From assembly GCA_022828595.1 (NCBI GenBank), contig JAKGHH010000002.1, forward strand, positions 107,195,254 through 107,259,253: a DNA stretch of 64,000 bases. The letters are read 5' to 3'. Numbering within the stretch: the first letter of the stretch is position 1; the number at the start of each line of letters is the position of its first letter. This stretch comes from Nelumbo lutea (Eukaryota > Streptophyta > Magnoliopsida > Proteales > Nelumbonaceae). The translations under genes and the position numbers were made by a program. The notes below the pieces were generated by a model. That model made no database searches and was not told the origin of the DNA. It worked only from the letters and a program-made list of their open reading frames with translations. Shown here piece after piece: positions 33,925 through 41,341 of the stretch.

Positions 33925-34942
33925 GATTGATATCGGCAACAATTGTATGCAAGATGAAACATAAGGCAGAAATAACTTCTGTGCAAAAAAACTTCTTACT
34001 TTTAGTTGGGAAGTGAATAACAGAAAAGAAGCCCAATAAGAGAAGTTTGTTCAGTGACATGAAAATCCAAAGCCCCCACGGTTACAGTAAAAGAAAAAGA
34101 AAACATTTAAATACGACTTCAAACCAAATTCACAATCACAAACAAACTTGAGACAACCTCGAAAAAATATTAACAGATAAACAACAGAACCATAATAACA
34201 AGAAAAGTGCACTCACAACCCAACATAATCAATCTATTTAACAAAACCAAATCCAATAAATCCCAACCGATACAAAATGACCAACATCTCTTCACTCTAA
34301 CACCGGCCAAATCATTCCAAAGGTTCACCTAGGAAATAGAAAAAGCAAAGTCTGACTAAGAGTAAACATAAAGACTACACAGCCTAGAGCCCTAGACATT
34401 AACAGTAATAACAATGAAACATCTAAAAAGAGGCCCAACGAATCCAAACGCTCCAATCGAAGAAAACTTACAAATGATCTGTAGAAACCAAATTTAAAAA
34501 TGTTTATATGTACAAGAGAAAATAAGTTAAAGCAAAAGCCGACTGACCTGCTACACTGCTGGCAGAACCTTTGCTCCAGACCAGCAACAATCACCTTGGG
34601 AGACTTGGAGTGCATCCCACAAACCTTGTGCCTGGAATAGTAAGCTTTGGCCCCACTCAGATCCACCTTACACCCCTCAACCTGACACCTGGGAGGCTGC
34701 CCACCCTGCACAACTCCCCTTCCTTTCTTCGTCGGCGCCGGCGCCGGCGCCATAGATGTCGATGTCGATCCCTCGGAAACCGAAACCGAAACTGAAACCG
34801 ACGACGACCCACCTCCTGATTTAGCTGCGCTTCCAATACCCACATCTTCAAAGTAGATTTTCTTGCCAAATTTCAAGCCATTGAGTGAATCAGACGAACC
34901 AGAGGCCGCTGAAACGGCCAAAGAGTTCGAACCCATCTCCAT
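2272..34942 (-). CDS. SPL9: SBP-box transcription factor, SPL9/SPL15-like (three exons, join 34942-34548, 3181-3042, 2912-2272)
   Basis: Seen: the three exons join into one open frame of 1176 nt (391 aa plus stop) with GT/AG at every junction and matching phases. The SBP zinc-binding domain spans about residues 84-160: first zinc site C86, C91, C108, H111; second site C127, C130, H134, C146. A bipartite basic nuclear signal overlaps its end (about 143-159). The N-terminus is Ser/Val rich; the C-terminus ends in HWSL. Known: SBP proteins bind GTAC-core DNA in the nucleus, and the miR156-controlled SPL9/15 group promotes the juvenile-to-adult change and flowering and sets leaf initiation rate. 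The length is close to the usual 350-390 aa. The start is the first ATG; a second Met follows two codons later. Intron 1 (3182-34547) is about 31.4 kb and full of transposons; intron 2 is 129 bp. The clade is inferred from the miR156 site position and the C-terminal motifs; SPL15 versus SPL9 cannot be settled here. Confidence 0.93.
2602..2621 (-). promoter_or_regulatory. miR156/157 target site in SPL9-like exon 3
   Basis: The plus strand reads TGACAGAAGAGAGAGAGCAC, which differs from the well-known miR156 sequence at one position. The mRNA therefore carries the standard SPL target (GTGCTCTCTCTCTTCTGTCA) in frame for A-L-S-L-L-S. Known: this site mediates cleavage or translational repression of SPL mRNAs during the juvenile phase. 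The site is complete. Confidence 0.95.
3042..3181 (-). CDS. SPL9: SPL9-like exon 2 (second half of SBP domain and nuclear signal)
   Basis: This 140-nt exon is not obvious as an ORF because it has no ATG of its own. The acceptor AG is at 3183-3182 after a pyrimidine-rich tract; the exon starts with the A that completes Arg132. It encodes [20 protein letters not shown] and the adjoining basic stretch (zinc ligands H134 and C146), then a Pro-rich and YGRLSSS segment, ending at CAT-G before the donor GT (3041-3040). Without it the SBP domain would lack half of its second zinc site, so its presence and phase strongly support the gene model. Confidence 0.95.
3450..3735 (+). mobile_element. RTE-type LINE, 3' end fragment
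   Basis: The plus-strand translation from about 3480 gives [20 protein letters not shown] followed by [13 protein letters not shown]. This is the conserved C-terminal tail of plant RTE-clade reverse transcriptases (LRWFGHVxRRPxxAPVRxxD). It is followed by a (GATGAT) simple repeat at about 3709-3732, as RTE elements often end. Only the last few hundred bases remain. Confidence 0.6.
3933..4221. mobile_element. hAT-type MITE with 8-bp TSD
   Basis: The element starts CAAGGTTTTTAAAATC and ends with the near-inverse (TTTTGAAAACCATG). It is flanked on both sides by GTTTATAC (3925-3932 and 4222-4229), a perfect 8-bp duplication typical of hAT elements. The interior is rich in CCGGTT/AACCGG motifs and encodes nothing. 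Confidence 0.8.
4230..6066. other. AT-rich intron sequence
   Basis: No gene is seen. There are long T-runs (about 4640-4870) and a possible decayed MITE end near 5758 (TAGGGCTGCAAATGGATTTG). Otherwise unremarkable. Confidence 0.4.
6079..6097. repeat. (GA)n microsatellite
   Basis: About nine AG units in the SPL intron just before the Copia-0 remnant. Confidence 0.8.
6330..6527 (-). repeat. Copia-0 3' LTR (remnant)
   Basis: It is placed next to the polypurine tract and ends, in plus orientation, at CA (6526-6527). It contains GA-rich and TAATAATAATAA stretches. The left boundary is approximate because there is no partner LTR to compare. Confidence 0.45.
6629..9983 (-). pseudogene. Copia-0 pol remnant (PR-IN-RT-RH)
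   Basis: Recognisable pieces are protease [16 protein letters not shown] (intact DSGA), integrase [10 protein letters not shown] and SCARTPQ, the RT start [20 protein letters not shown] with [20 protein letters not shown], and RNase [12 protein letters not shown] with [18 protein letters not shown]. The RT core between about 7080 and 7480 survives only as broken frames. The integrase part is expanded by a tandem triplication (8517-9110). Not functional. Confidence 0.8.
8517..9110 (-). repeat. Three tandem copies of a 204-205 bp integrase segment
   Basis: Copies begin TTGAGGGGTTCTGGCA/TACAGGAGCT-like at 8517, 8721 and 8926, giving periods of 204 and 205 bp. Each carries the same integrase-derived text (TTTGAATTTCTATCTGAAAT and CTCTCACAAGTTTG). 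The copies differ by scattered substitutions, so the duplication is not brand new. Confidence 0.85.
10225..10473 (+). repeat. Copia-1 5' LTR
   Basis: It begins TGTTGAAATAG and ends TTGCCAAGA directly before the primer binding site. It is CT-rich near the end (TTCTCTTC repeats). It differs from the 3' LTR by scattered substitutions and small TTC-repeat length changes. Confidence 0.88.
10474..10485 (+). other. Copia-1 primer binding site
   Basis: TGGTATCAGAGC is complementary to the 3' end of plant initiator Met-tRNA, the usual primer for plant Copia reverse transcription. Confidence 0.9.
11046..12166 (+). pseudogene. Copia-1 gag remnant
   Basis: It starts at ATG 11046 with text parallel to Copia-3 gag, then is frameshifted near 11100-11650. 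The zinc knuckle is kept in the last part: [14 protein letters not shown] fits CX2CX4HX4C. The final frame ends with a TGA where the parallel elements have TGG just before the protease. The role would have been RNA packaging. Confidence 0.8.
12167..15305 (+). pseudogene. Copia-1 pol remnant (protease, integrase, RT, RNase H)
   Basis: The protease has [13 protein letters not shown], in which the Gly of the catalytic D-S-G is replaced by Arg. Integrase has an H/C zinc region at about 12535-12640 ([24 protein letters not shown]) but is frameshifted near 12715 and again near 13027. The RT frame (13050-14240) has [20 protein letters not shown] and [10 protein letters not shown]. An amber codon at 14238-14240 stands where Trp is expected (PQT-stop). 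The last frame (14271-15305) has YVDD in [11 protein letters not shown] and RNase [18 protein letters not shown] with [12 protein letters not shown]. Nearly full-length but inactive. Confidence 0.88.
15313..15556 (+). repeat. Copia-1 3' LTR
   Basis: It is the direct partner of 10225-10473. It begins TGTTGAAATAG right after the polypurine tract, ends TTGCCAAGA and is followed by the TSD CAACT. Confidence 0.88.
15736..17105 (+). mobile_element. L1-type LINE fragment with an SPL 3'-end insert
   Basis: The plus strand encodes L1-like ORF2 pieces. First comes [20 protein letters not shown] (the region between endonuclease and RT), then an RT N-terminal part with [20 protein letters not shown]. 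The ORF stops at 16300 and is replaced by a diverged copy of the SPL gene end (16301-16729). It resumes with a C-terminal piece ([19 protein letters not shown]) and a poly(A) tail at about 17091-17105. The RT core is missing. It abuts the broken end of Copia-0. Confidence 0.7.
16301..16729 (-). pseudogene. Diverged copy of the SPL9-like 3' end, inside the gene's own intron 1
   Basis: This matches 1980-2415 base for base over most of its length, in the same orientation, with small deletions (for example after GCCTGACTAA and in CAAGTTATCTGG). It covers the last ~48 codons and the 3' flank of the SPL gene. The Trp codon of the terminal HWSL is TAG here (CACTAG instead of CACTGG). It lacks the exon 3 acceptor and the miR156 site. 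Both edges fall inside LINE sequence. Confidence 0.9.
17126..17403 (-). repeat. Copia-2 3' LTR
   Basis: It pairs with 22328-22620 and is shorter mainly by loss of GA-rich repeats near 17190-17215. Confidence 0.88.
17411..20798 (-). pseudogene. Copia-2 pol (PR-IN-RT-RH)
   Basis: The protease has [15 protein letters not shown] (intact DSGA). Integrase (20108-19596) has [37 protein letters not shown] and QQNEVAERE, so the acidic catalytic residues are visible. It shifts frame near 19850. RT (19213-18044) has [32 protein letters not shown] and [14 protein letters not shown] with the YVDD box. RNase H (18008-17411) has [20 protein letters not shown] and [14 protein letters not shown] few frameshifts and stops separate well-kept domains, so it was active comparatively recently but is not intact. 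Confidence 0.88.
20799..21692 (-). pseudogene. Copia-2 gag
   Basis: The N-terminal frame (21692-21111) has [20 protein letters not shown] and a helical UBN2-type Gag body ([21 protein letters not shown]). A stop near 21110 precedes a Gly/Arg-rich stretch and a zinc-knuckle region leading to HTINYC before the protease. It is disrupted, but its order and length are typical of Copia gag. Confidence 0.8.
22217..22246. repeat. Poly(A) run in the Copia-2 leader
   Basis: An uninterrupted A tract between the Copia-2 5' LTR/PBS and gag. Its length is liable to sequencing error. Confidence 0.7.
22328..22620 (-). repeat. Copia-2 5' LTR
   Basis: In minus orientation it starts TGTTAGTGTAGGGG and ends ATTCTAACA. 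It contains an expanded GAAAGAGAGAAAGAGAG stretch absent from its partner. Confidence 0.88.
22621..23062 (+). mobile_element. LINE 3' end with RNase H-like region
   Basis: The plus strand encodes [20 protein letters not shown] then [14 protein letters not shown], an RVT_3/RNase H-like tail of plant L1 ORF2. A short non-coding tail and a poly(A) run at about 23053-23062 follow. The 5' part is cut off by Copia-2. Confidence 0.7.
23063..23403. other. AT-rich sequence, nothing recognised
   Basis: Non-coding. A GGGGTGTAACTTGGGTGGGC motif near 23237 resembles the end of a hAT-type MITE but has no visible partner. Confidence 0.35.
23404..24540 (-). mobile_element. LINE 3' fragment (minus), split by a MITE-like insert
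   Basis: T-rich/(GTTT)n sequence at about 23410-23440 looks like the LINE tail on the minus strand. The RNase H-like region at 24329-24138 ([20 protein letters not shown]) confirms the type. An insert at about 23655-24046 has ends resembling GTTTGGTTC...GAACCAAAC inverted repeats. Confidence 0.5.
23655..24046. mobile_element. Probable MITE inside LINE tail
   Basis: The left end has TATGTGTTTGGTTCC and the right end has AGAACCAAACATAGCC, an inverted pair. The interior repeats TGTTTATT/AATAAACA in opposite orientations. No target duplication was confirmed, so the edges are approximate. Confidence 0.45.
24560..28222 (-). pseudogene. L1-type LINE ORF2 (endonuclease, RT, zinc-binding tail), degenerate
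   Basis: On the minus strand from right to left: endonuclease pieces at about 28200-27800 ([36 protein letters not shown] with LDRFLFS), the connector at 27765-27277 ([30 protein letters not shown]), RT at 27017-25621 ([46 protein letters not shown]) and a zf-RVT tail at 25246-24914. The poly(A) tail appears as a T run at about 24563-24575. The catalytic FADD box reads FAYNTILF, so both Asp residues are lost. A 34-bp stretch is duplicated near 26765-26825. Frameshifts throughout. Confidence 0.85.
28223..28856. other. Insert in LINE, AT-rich, MITE-like left end
   Basis: It begins near a TTTTCAAGGCGTCTAGGC motif with several CGCCTAGGCGAT palindromic words, the style of hAT MITE ends. It also contains 28 consecutive A (28593-28620) and CT-rich sequence. 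The right boundary is unclear. Confidence 0.4.
28593..28620. repeat. Poly(A) run
   Basis: 28 consecutive A residues on the plus strand. It may be the tail of a small retroposon. Confidence 0.7.
29117..29331. repeat. Two tandem copies of ~105 bp in LINE ORF1
   Basis: CTAGGTTAGCTT(T)GAGTTATC recurs at 29121 and 29226, with matching downstream text (GCTAAAACTTGGTAAAGGCT). The two copies differ at a few sites. Confidence 0.8.
30475..31431. mobile_element. hAT-type non-autonomous element with 8-bp TSD
   Basis: Ends are CAATGTTTTAAAAGTGCAAGGC on the left and an inverse-like GCCTCGCACCTTTAAATCACTA on the right. It is flanked by GTCTTTCC on both sides (30467-30474 and 31432-31439). The interior is AT-rich with AGGCGCA/TGCGCCT words and encodes nothing. 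A second, near-identical right end followed by a copy of the LINE flank lies inside at about 31200-31254. Confidence 0.82.
32026..32055. repeat. (TA)n microsatellite
   Basis: About 14 TA units, followed by a GGTTAACCG-rich palindromic stretch to about 32157. Confidence 0.8.
32535..33161 (-). mobile_element. Short 5'-truncated LINE with 13-bp TSD
   Basis: The minus strand encodes a zf-RVT-like tail ([20 protein letters not shown]) and [10 protein letters not shown]. The 13-bp word ACATGTGGGTCCC occurs on both sides (32522-32534 and 33162-33174), a target-primed insertion duplication. The 3' end is on the left, next to an A/T-rich tail. Confidence 0.8.
33180..34545. other. SPL intron 1 sequence next to exon 1
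   Basis: AT-rich and non-coding, apart from a (GA)n tract at about 33890-33920. It probably includes the ancestral 5' part of the intron. Confidence 0.5.
33890..33920. repeat. (GA)n microsatellite
   Basis: About 15 AG units in SPL intron 1, roughly 630 bp after the donor. Confidence 0.85.
34548..34942 (-). CDS. SPL9: SPL9-like exon 1 (N-terminus and first zinc site of SBP domain)
   Basis: This exon encodes residues 1-131 plus two bases of Arg132. It carries a low-complexity Ser/Val and Ala/Pro stretch (about 43-70), then the SBP domain start with C86, C91, C108, H111, C127 and C130. It ends ...CQQCS-R at an AG|GTCAGT donor (GT at 34547-34546), the position where SPL9-type genes are normally split inside the SBP domain. 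Reading on past the donor gives unrelated residues and a stop at 34325, so the longer open frame is an artefact of intron read-through. Confidence 0.95.
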
Positions 34943-35340
34943 GTGTGGCCTCTAGTTTCCATTCATGGCTGTTTTGTGGGGCACAAGACTGGAAGGTGGG
35001 TTTTCGAGGAGGGAGAAGGGTTAAAGGTCTGATGGAGAAAATAGGGAGGAGGGTTTTACTGGTTACAGCTTTCCGGTCTTTTTGCTGTAATAGCTGGTAG
35101 TGTTGTATAAAGCCGACACCTGCCATTTGGGCCATGCCAGCTCGGGTTATAGTACTCTCAGAAGACCGTCCAATGGAGAGAGGAGAGTGAAGAGAGAGAT
35201 TAAAGAGAGTATGTGTGTGCGTGTATGTGATTGTGTGTGTGATAAAAGAGAGAGAAAGTACATTGGCCTTTGCGTCAATATGATGGAGAGAGCTTTTTAA
35301 TCTCCTTTTCTCTCGCTAAAGTTTTAACTGGGAGTCATCA
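34943..35340 (-). promoter_or_regulatory. 5' UTR / proximal promoter of the SPL9-like gene
   Basis: The region just upstream of the ATG is CT-rich on the coding strand: the plus strand has GA runs and a GTGTGTG stretch between about 35160 and 35270. Such pyrimidine-rich leaders are common upstream of plant developmental regulators. No convincing TATA box or transcription start could be fixed. Confidence 0.4.
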
Positions 35341-37242
35341 ATCATCAAAAAAGAAAAAAAAAGTAGTATTCTTGTGAGGTGAGGGCTCAAACTTTCTTTT
35401 TTAGTAAAAGAAAAAAAGTAGAAAGGAAGTCGTGAGTACCTAATCAACTGTTGTTGAATACTTGAATGTAATAGTGTATTTGGGTTTTTCGGTTTTCCAG
35501 TAATTAAAATTGCTTTTTATGATATACTGTTTTAAAGATATATCACACCTCTTGTGTTTGACAAAAGTCCTCCGACTATCCCTATTTCTATATATCAATC
35601 AGTTTGAGGATCAGCTTGAAAAAAATATATATATCAAACACTTAATACAGCGTTCGTATGAATAAATTCAAAGAGTGAAAATTTTTAGTGGTTCATCACT
35701 AAAAAAAAGTAAAACTGGTCTCAAATCGACGAGAAATATTAAGGTCATCTGTAATTTTGGATCTACAATCAATTCTCAAGTCCGTGGGATCTGATAGACC
35801 TAATTATAATAAATCTGTTGAAAATATTATGCATTTAGTATATAACTTATTTAATACATTAATATATAGTTAACTAACATGTATAATTTATTTAATACAA
35901 GGGATCATTATTGGTTTCTCATTGGTTTTTCTTCTTTAAAGTGAAAATGCAAAGATTTAGTATTTTTGATCTTCAATGTTATATCAATTCATTAACCAAT
36001 TGAACTTTAGGACATTAATGTCATTTTCCACTTTCCACCATGAGATAACAGTCCAAAGTTGTTAGGGCTACAAACGGATCTCAGATAGAGGTATATCTGA
36101 ATTCTATCCAATAATAAAAATATGAGAAATCTGAATTTGGTCTGATATCTGATTAAGATGGAAAACATAGATTCAAATTCTACACATCTGAATATATATG
36201 AGCATATTATTCGTACTAAAATATCAATAAATCTATATTAAATTATAATAAATTTTAATTTATAAAATTACATGCAAAAACAAAAAGCTTATGATGAAAT
36301 TGGATGGGATGGAGCAATTGTGTTTGCAGCCCTACTAGGCTACTATCAATGAACTTTTCCAAAAATTTAAGGGTTATCGAGTGTAATTTAACCTTTTAAT
36401 CTAACACATACTTTGTATAGGAAAAAGGTTGCTTCATGTAGATTTTAAAGTTTTTTTCTGTTATATATATACCTCTTTAAACTGTAAAACTCTTCTATTT
36501 AATATTTATTCATTAGGTTTGATTATGATATGGAAAAGATCTGATATCTGAAAAACTTCTTAATCAATTGGAATCATAAATGTGGTAGCCAATCAGGTTG
36601 TTATTTATCAAAATTCATTGATCAAAACTCTTTTCGTATCATATCTTTTCTGCATCATATTTTAATATTATCGAGCTTCTTAATGGTTGGGAGGAAAGAA
36701 GTAGCTAAATATACTAAATTTTGAGGGTCGTTTTTCTTTTGGGTATTAGAGGTTGAGGATCTTCAGATTAGAAGGCTTTTGGATTGGTATGGACAAACAA
36801 TATTTTTAGAACCCGGAGAAATATTGGCTTTTGTATGTTTTTTAATGGTTTCGTCTGGATTTTTCTGTATTGTTTTTCTCGGTATTAAAGGGTTTCCTCT
36901 GGATTCTAGGTAAGTGAGGTACTGCTATGGAATCTAGCAAACACATCTTGATAGAATCGACAGGACCCTGAATAATACCCATTTTCTTTCCTTCTCTGTT
37001 TGGAAAGATGCATGCATGCGGGTGGTTGGTTTTGTACTTTTGTTGCTCTTGTATGCAAGGAAAAGAAAACCTAGAAGTATTACTACTCAGTGGTTCAATT
37101 TTATCAGCAGAACTGAGCTTAGAGTGCAGTTTGTTAGCCTAATTTGGTTGCTGTTAGGTTTAGTTTCTATTTATTGTGGAAGAAATATTTATTTTCCTCA
37201 TCCTATCTACTTACTCCTTATGGACCCTATTGCCATTTCCGG
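35341..37242. other. AT-rich region upstream of SPL, no gene seen
   Basis: It contains a probable hAT-type MITE at about 36063-36334 and otherwise low-complexity AT-rich DNA. It may include distal promoter sequence of the SPL gene. Confidence 0.5.
36063..36334. mobile_element. hAT-like MITE
   Basis: It begins TAGGGCTACAAACGGATC and ends GTGTTTGCAGCCCTA, an inverted pair. No matching 8-bp flank was found. The interior is AT-rich. Confidence 0.5.
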
Positions 37243-37610
37243 CACATTGGTAGTTTGGTTTGGTTGTAATTAGGTTTAACTCCAATCTTAGAGAGAGAGA
37301 GAGAGAAATGGGTTGCAGCTTTTTGTTTTGTATTATGTTGTCTAATTTGAAGAGAGAGAGAGACATTGGAAGAGTTAGGGTACCAAGGTTTTTCATGGCA
37401 AAATGCAAAGGAGGAATTGCACCTGCACACTGGTAGTTTGGTTTAGTTGCAATTAGGTTTAACTCTAGAGTTTTGAGGGGGAGAGAGAGAGAGAGATGGG
37501 TTGCAGCTTCTTGTTTTTGTATTGTGCTGTCTACTTTAAAGGGAGAAAGAGACATAGGAGGAGTTAGGGCACCAAGCTTTTATGTAAAGGAGGAATTGCA
37601 CCTGCAAATG
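37243..37610. repeat. Two tandem copies of ~183 bp with GA tracts
   Basis: CACA/CTTGGTAGTTTGGTTT starts at 37243 and 37426. Both copies continue with AATTAGGTTTAACTC, a (GA)n tract, GGGTTGCAGCTT and GGAGGAATTGCACCTGCA. Substitutions and GA length separate them. Confidence 0.85.
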
Positions 37611-40600
37611 GTTCCAAAAGGTAGCAGCACTGGTTTTGTTTTAGTTACAGAATGGTTGCAAGAAAGATGCCTCATCTAATTAGATCATCTGTGGAGAGAT
37701 GTGTAGTATTTAAGAAATAAGAACCTTCTTCCTAAGGTTCAAAAGTTCTGTTCAAGAACATGGAGAAGGGAATTAAAGCCTTGAATTACAAGTCATTTTC
37801 CTTCTTTAATTCGTACATGAAATACCCCCCTCTTTTTCCACCAGAAAACGACTTGTCAGAAATTCATGAAGGGACAATCTACATTTATAAGGGGTGGAAA
37901 TTTAAAGCAATTAAGAAGATACTAACCAAAAGATGGTCATTAATCTGCTTTCAGGAAAAAAAAAGACCAATCTAAGGGAAGTTAGATCCCTAAAGCTTAG
38001 ATACATAATTTGTATCAAATTCAGTTTTGCATCTTTTTTCAGCAACTGCGATTTGCACTCTTACCTAATGCAGAATTGCATAAAAAAAAAAAAGACCAAA
38101 ACAATTTTCACCACCTTCTTTCTGCCTTTCTTCTAGTAGGGACTACTTTATTTTATTCTTGTTTCATTGCTCACAAACAAACAAGACAAAGTTAAATTTA
38201 AAGCATAAGTAAATCAAAATGTACACTCAGGTGGCCAGCATTTGGTAAAACTGAACTGTGATCTTTGAAAAGCAAAAATAAAAGAAAGATCTTAAGGTGG
38301 CTCTAAGCCCCAAGTAGTCAAAATTTGCATTGTTTGCTTTTCTTTATCTCTGAATGCAGTGTAACTATTTGAATATCTGAATCTTGTAAGTATTTGCAAG
38401 TAAATTGTTCCACAAATTTACCCCTCTTGAATTTATCTGTTTGATAAATATAACTATTGTAACTGGTATTGCAAGATATAAAAAAAACCAGCCTTGGTAT
38501 TGCACATTATAAAAAATCAAGAAAAAACAATAAAGAGAGATGTTAGAACTCTTCCAGACATTGAAATAGTAGAAGACAAAAGCAAAAAAAAAAAAAAAAA
38601 AGAATGAAAAAAAAAGAAATGCCTACTAATTACAAGCTGCCATTGTGGTCTCCAACAAGCAAAAGAAAACAAAGAAATTTAGAGAAAAAGATAGGGTCTT
38701 GGACAAAAAGAAAGTCATGGGCATTTTTGCCATCAGAAATGTTTATAGGGACAGTTTTGGAACCAAAATTTCATGAAACACCTCTTAATGCATTAATAGT
38801 GAAATGGACCTTCTCAAAGACATTTTAAAAACTTATAAAGGGTTCTTATAGAAATCGGACCAAGTGAATTTGAGCCTCTTAAGAGTCATTTTCTCAAAAG
38901 CTAAAAGGTTTATTCAATATAAACAATCACCCTTCAACCCATTTACACTCTCATACCTAAAAACAGAGCCCAAAGTCCATTGGAAAAAGATCAAACTACC
39001 TTTTTTTTTTCTTTTTATGTAAGAATTAATCAATTTTTAGGGGGGGGGGGTAGGGATATGCTATCAACCCTATCCCAATAAACCACTGCAACCACACAGT
39101 AGGAACTTCTTTTTTGTCATTCATGGGGAGATGTTCCTATGTACGGTTGCAATGGCGGGGACATTATTGACAGTGTGTATTATTAGCTTATTTGAACTCT
39201 AATATGGGTGTTGGTGCAAATGGTTGGATTGTTCCATTACGATTTAGGTGACGAAGATTCAAATCTTAGAAACAGTTTTTCTATATCTACAACTACATTA
39301 GAAAAGGTATATGTTTGGTTACATTTATATTTATTGAGTAAACCTTTATTGATGGTGTCACATAGACATCAACAAATGACTCATTAATTGCATTTGTGTG
39401 TATGGAAGCTTTTTTGTGTCTCTCCCATTTCAGAAAGCTTTTTGCTGATGTGATGCCTAATAATGACTATATATCATAAATACTCTCATTAAATGTATTC
39501 CTTAGTTTTACAGTCACACAAGTATAAAACGTTTATTGAATAATGGAAGTAAACACACTAAGATTATCTCCATCTATCCATTCCCAAACCCCACATTTGT
39601 GTGAGAGTGAGAGTGAGAGGTAAACATTAACTTGAGAGCAAATTTGCAGGAAAAAAAAACGAGTATGGTTGCTTGCTTGCATTCCTTTTGGGAGGCAGAA
39701 GCAGCGTGCGTGGAGTAACAGAGACTATTCAAACATGTGTCAAAAGGTCAATAATCAGCTGGTGGCCCCCATCAGCTTTAGATGTTCGCTTCTAAAAAAT
39801 CTCTCTTTTTTCGCATCAGAGATTTAGAATTTATAGTGTGTTGTCTGGTAGTGGTTGATGGTAATATCTTAGAGCAAGTGCGGATCAGGGCCCACCCCCA
39901 AATTGGGTTGGGCAAAAGGCCCACCAAATTGGTTGGATCACGTTTCACACCTACAAGAGTGCCGACACAACAAGAATTGGCATGGAATCAGAGCATTTTA
40001 AACCAATGTTTGAATAAACTGGCCATTGATTGCATGGAGCTGAGATTCATTGAACCAGCATTTATTATGCAGTTATAAGCAATATAATGAGCTCAGAAAT
40101 TGAAGGAAGAAAGTATAAATGGTCCACCTGAACCGGTCAGGCCAGAACCGACTTGTACCAGTTTTACAGGTTTTTGTCGAGTATAATTGAGTCTTGTCAA
40201 GTCGGACTCAATAAACCCCATTAATAATGGGACTGGTTTTGGATTCGGTTTGATTTGCAGAAATGAAGTCTGGAATCTGGTTCATTTCAATTTTAATTAT
40301 TTGATTGGGTGGAATTGGAATTTCATTCTATTTGTGGTGGAATAATATTTCCTCATTTGAGGGAATACTTATTCCCTCCTTTCATTTAAAATAAAAATAT
40401 ATTCCAGTCAATTGGATTTCAATTTCAATTTCAGTCTGAATCAAACAGGTGAGAGGAATAGACTATTCTGATTCCGATTCAAAGAAATAAAAAAGAGCTG
40501 CTTTGATTCTCAGCCCAATCCGACTAAATGAAAAAGGGTTTATTTAACTTGACCTGACCCATCCCATATATAGCACACCTATGCTCAATCAAGTTTATAT

Positions 40601-41105
40601 ATACAAGTATTTCAACAGATCAGGTTTAACAAGGACCCATTTCAACCTCACTTGAGATGGGTCAGTGTGGGTTTACCACTTAACCTGACCCACTGACACA
40701 CCCAAACACAATTTATTGTTTAAAATCAATCAATTGGTTTATCACTTGAATGGTTGGTTCAATGAAAACCAATATTTCTCTGAAAACTAGCGGTTTACTG
40801 TGTATTGGCCTCAATCAAAGTATTGGGAAAACATTGTTTTTACTTTTTACCAAGTTGATGCATAAACCGTTCTCAGAACTTCCTAAGACCTTTTCTTCAC
40901 CAACCAAAATTTTGTAATAAACAGACAACTGCAGTAGTGTTTGGAGTTGATTTTTAACCCAGCAGGGCCCATTGGTTGCAAACCTTCTAAGTATGACATA
41001 GGTACATGACAGATTATGGGCATTCAACACTGTTACAAATCTTCTAGCCCAAGGGCCGCCTATAACCAATTACCTTAATTTTAATTTTGCTTGGTATCTT
41101 CAGGT
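37611..41105. other. Intergenic, AT-rich, one SINE-like relic
   Basis: No credible coding frame. Poly(A) near 38584-38600 and a G run near 39041-39050. An Au-type SINE-like relic lies at 39209-39315. Confidence 0.5.
39209..39315 (+). mobile_element. Au-type SINE relic
   Basis: GTTGGTGCAAATGGTTGGAT resembles the box A side. GAAGATTCAAATCTTAGAAA with a following CAGTTTTT resembles box B and the GAAACAGCC part of plant Au SINEs. It is diverged and has no clear target duplication. Confidence 0.45.
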
Positions 41106-41341
41106 CAAGGTTCAAAATATCACAATATATCGATGTGTATTTTATGATACATATCAACTTTTGAACCCATTAAAACACAAAATACAATGAGTTAGGGGGT
41201 TCTTTATGTTTAAACACTAGAACCCCTCTTAACATGTCCATCGTGAAGAAATGGAACTGAAAATTAAAAAAAAAAAGTTTTGCCCTTTTGAAGTGTGTGA
41301 TTCATAACAAACAAACGTGTGTATCGATACTTTGAACCATG
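41106..41341. mobile_element. MITE of the CAAGGTTCAAA-end family
   Basis: Left end CAAGGTTCAAAATATC; right end GTATCGATACTTTGAACCATG is its inverse. No TSD was recognised. It is the same end type as 42671-42805 and 45971-46159. Confidence 0.6.

Larger units (their letters stand above)
3182..34547 (-). other. Giant first intron of the SPL9-like gene (about 31.4 kb)
   Basis: It is bounded by a GT donor at 34547-34546 and an AG acceptor at 3183-3182. It contains three Copia elements, several LINE pieces on both strands, at least two hAT-type MITEs with 8-bp TSDs and a partial self-copy of the SPL 3' end. Stretches near both exons (about 3184-3450 and 33180-34545) look like the original intron. 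SPL9-family first introns are normally a few hundred bases to a few kilobases, so nearly all the length is acquired. Confidence 0.9.

Noticed and set aside
34325..34547. C-terminal extension of the SPL exon 1 frame
   Set aside because: It is intron read-through past a canonical donor; the true continuation is exon 2 at 3181.
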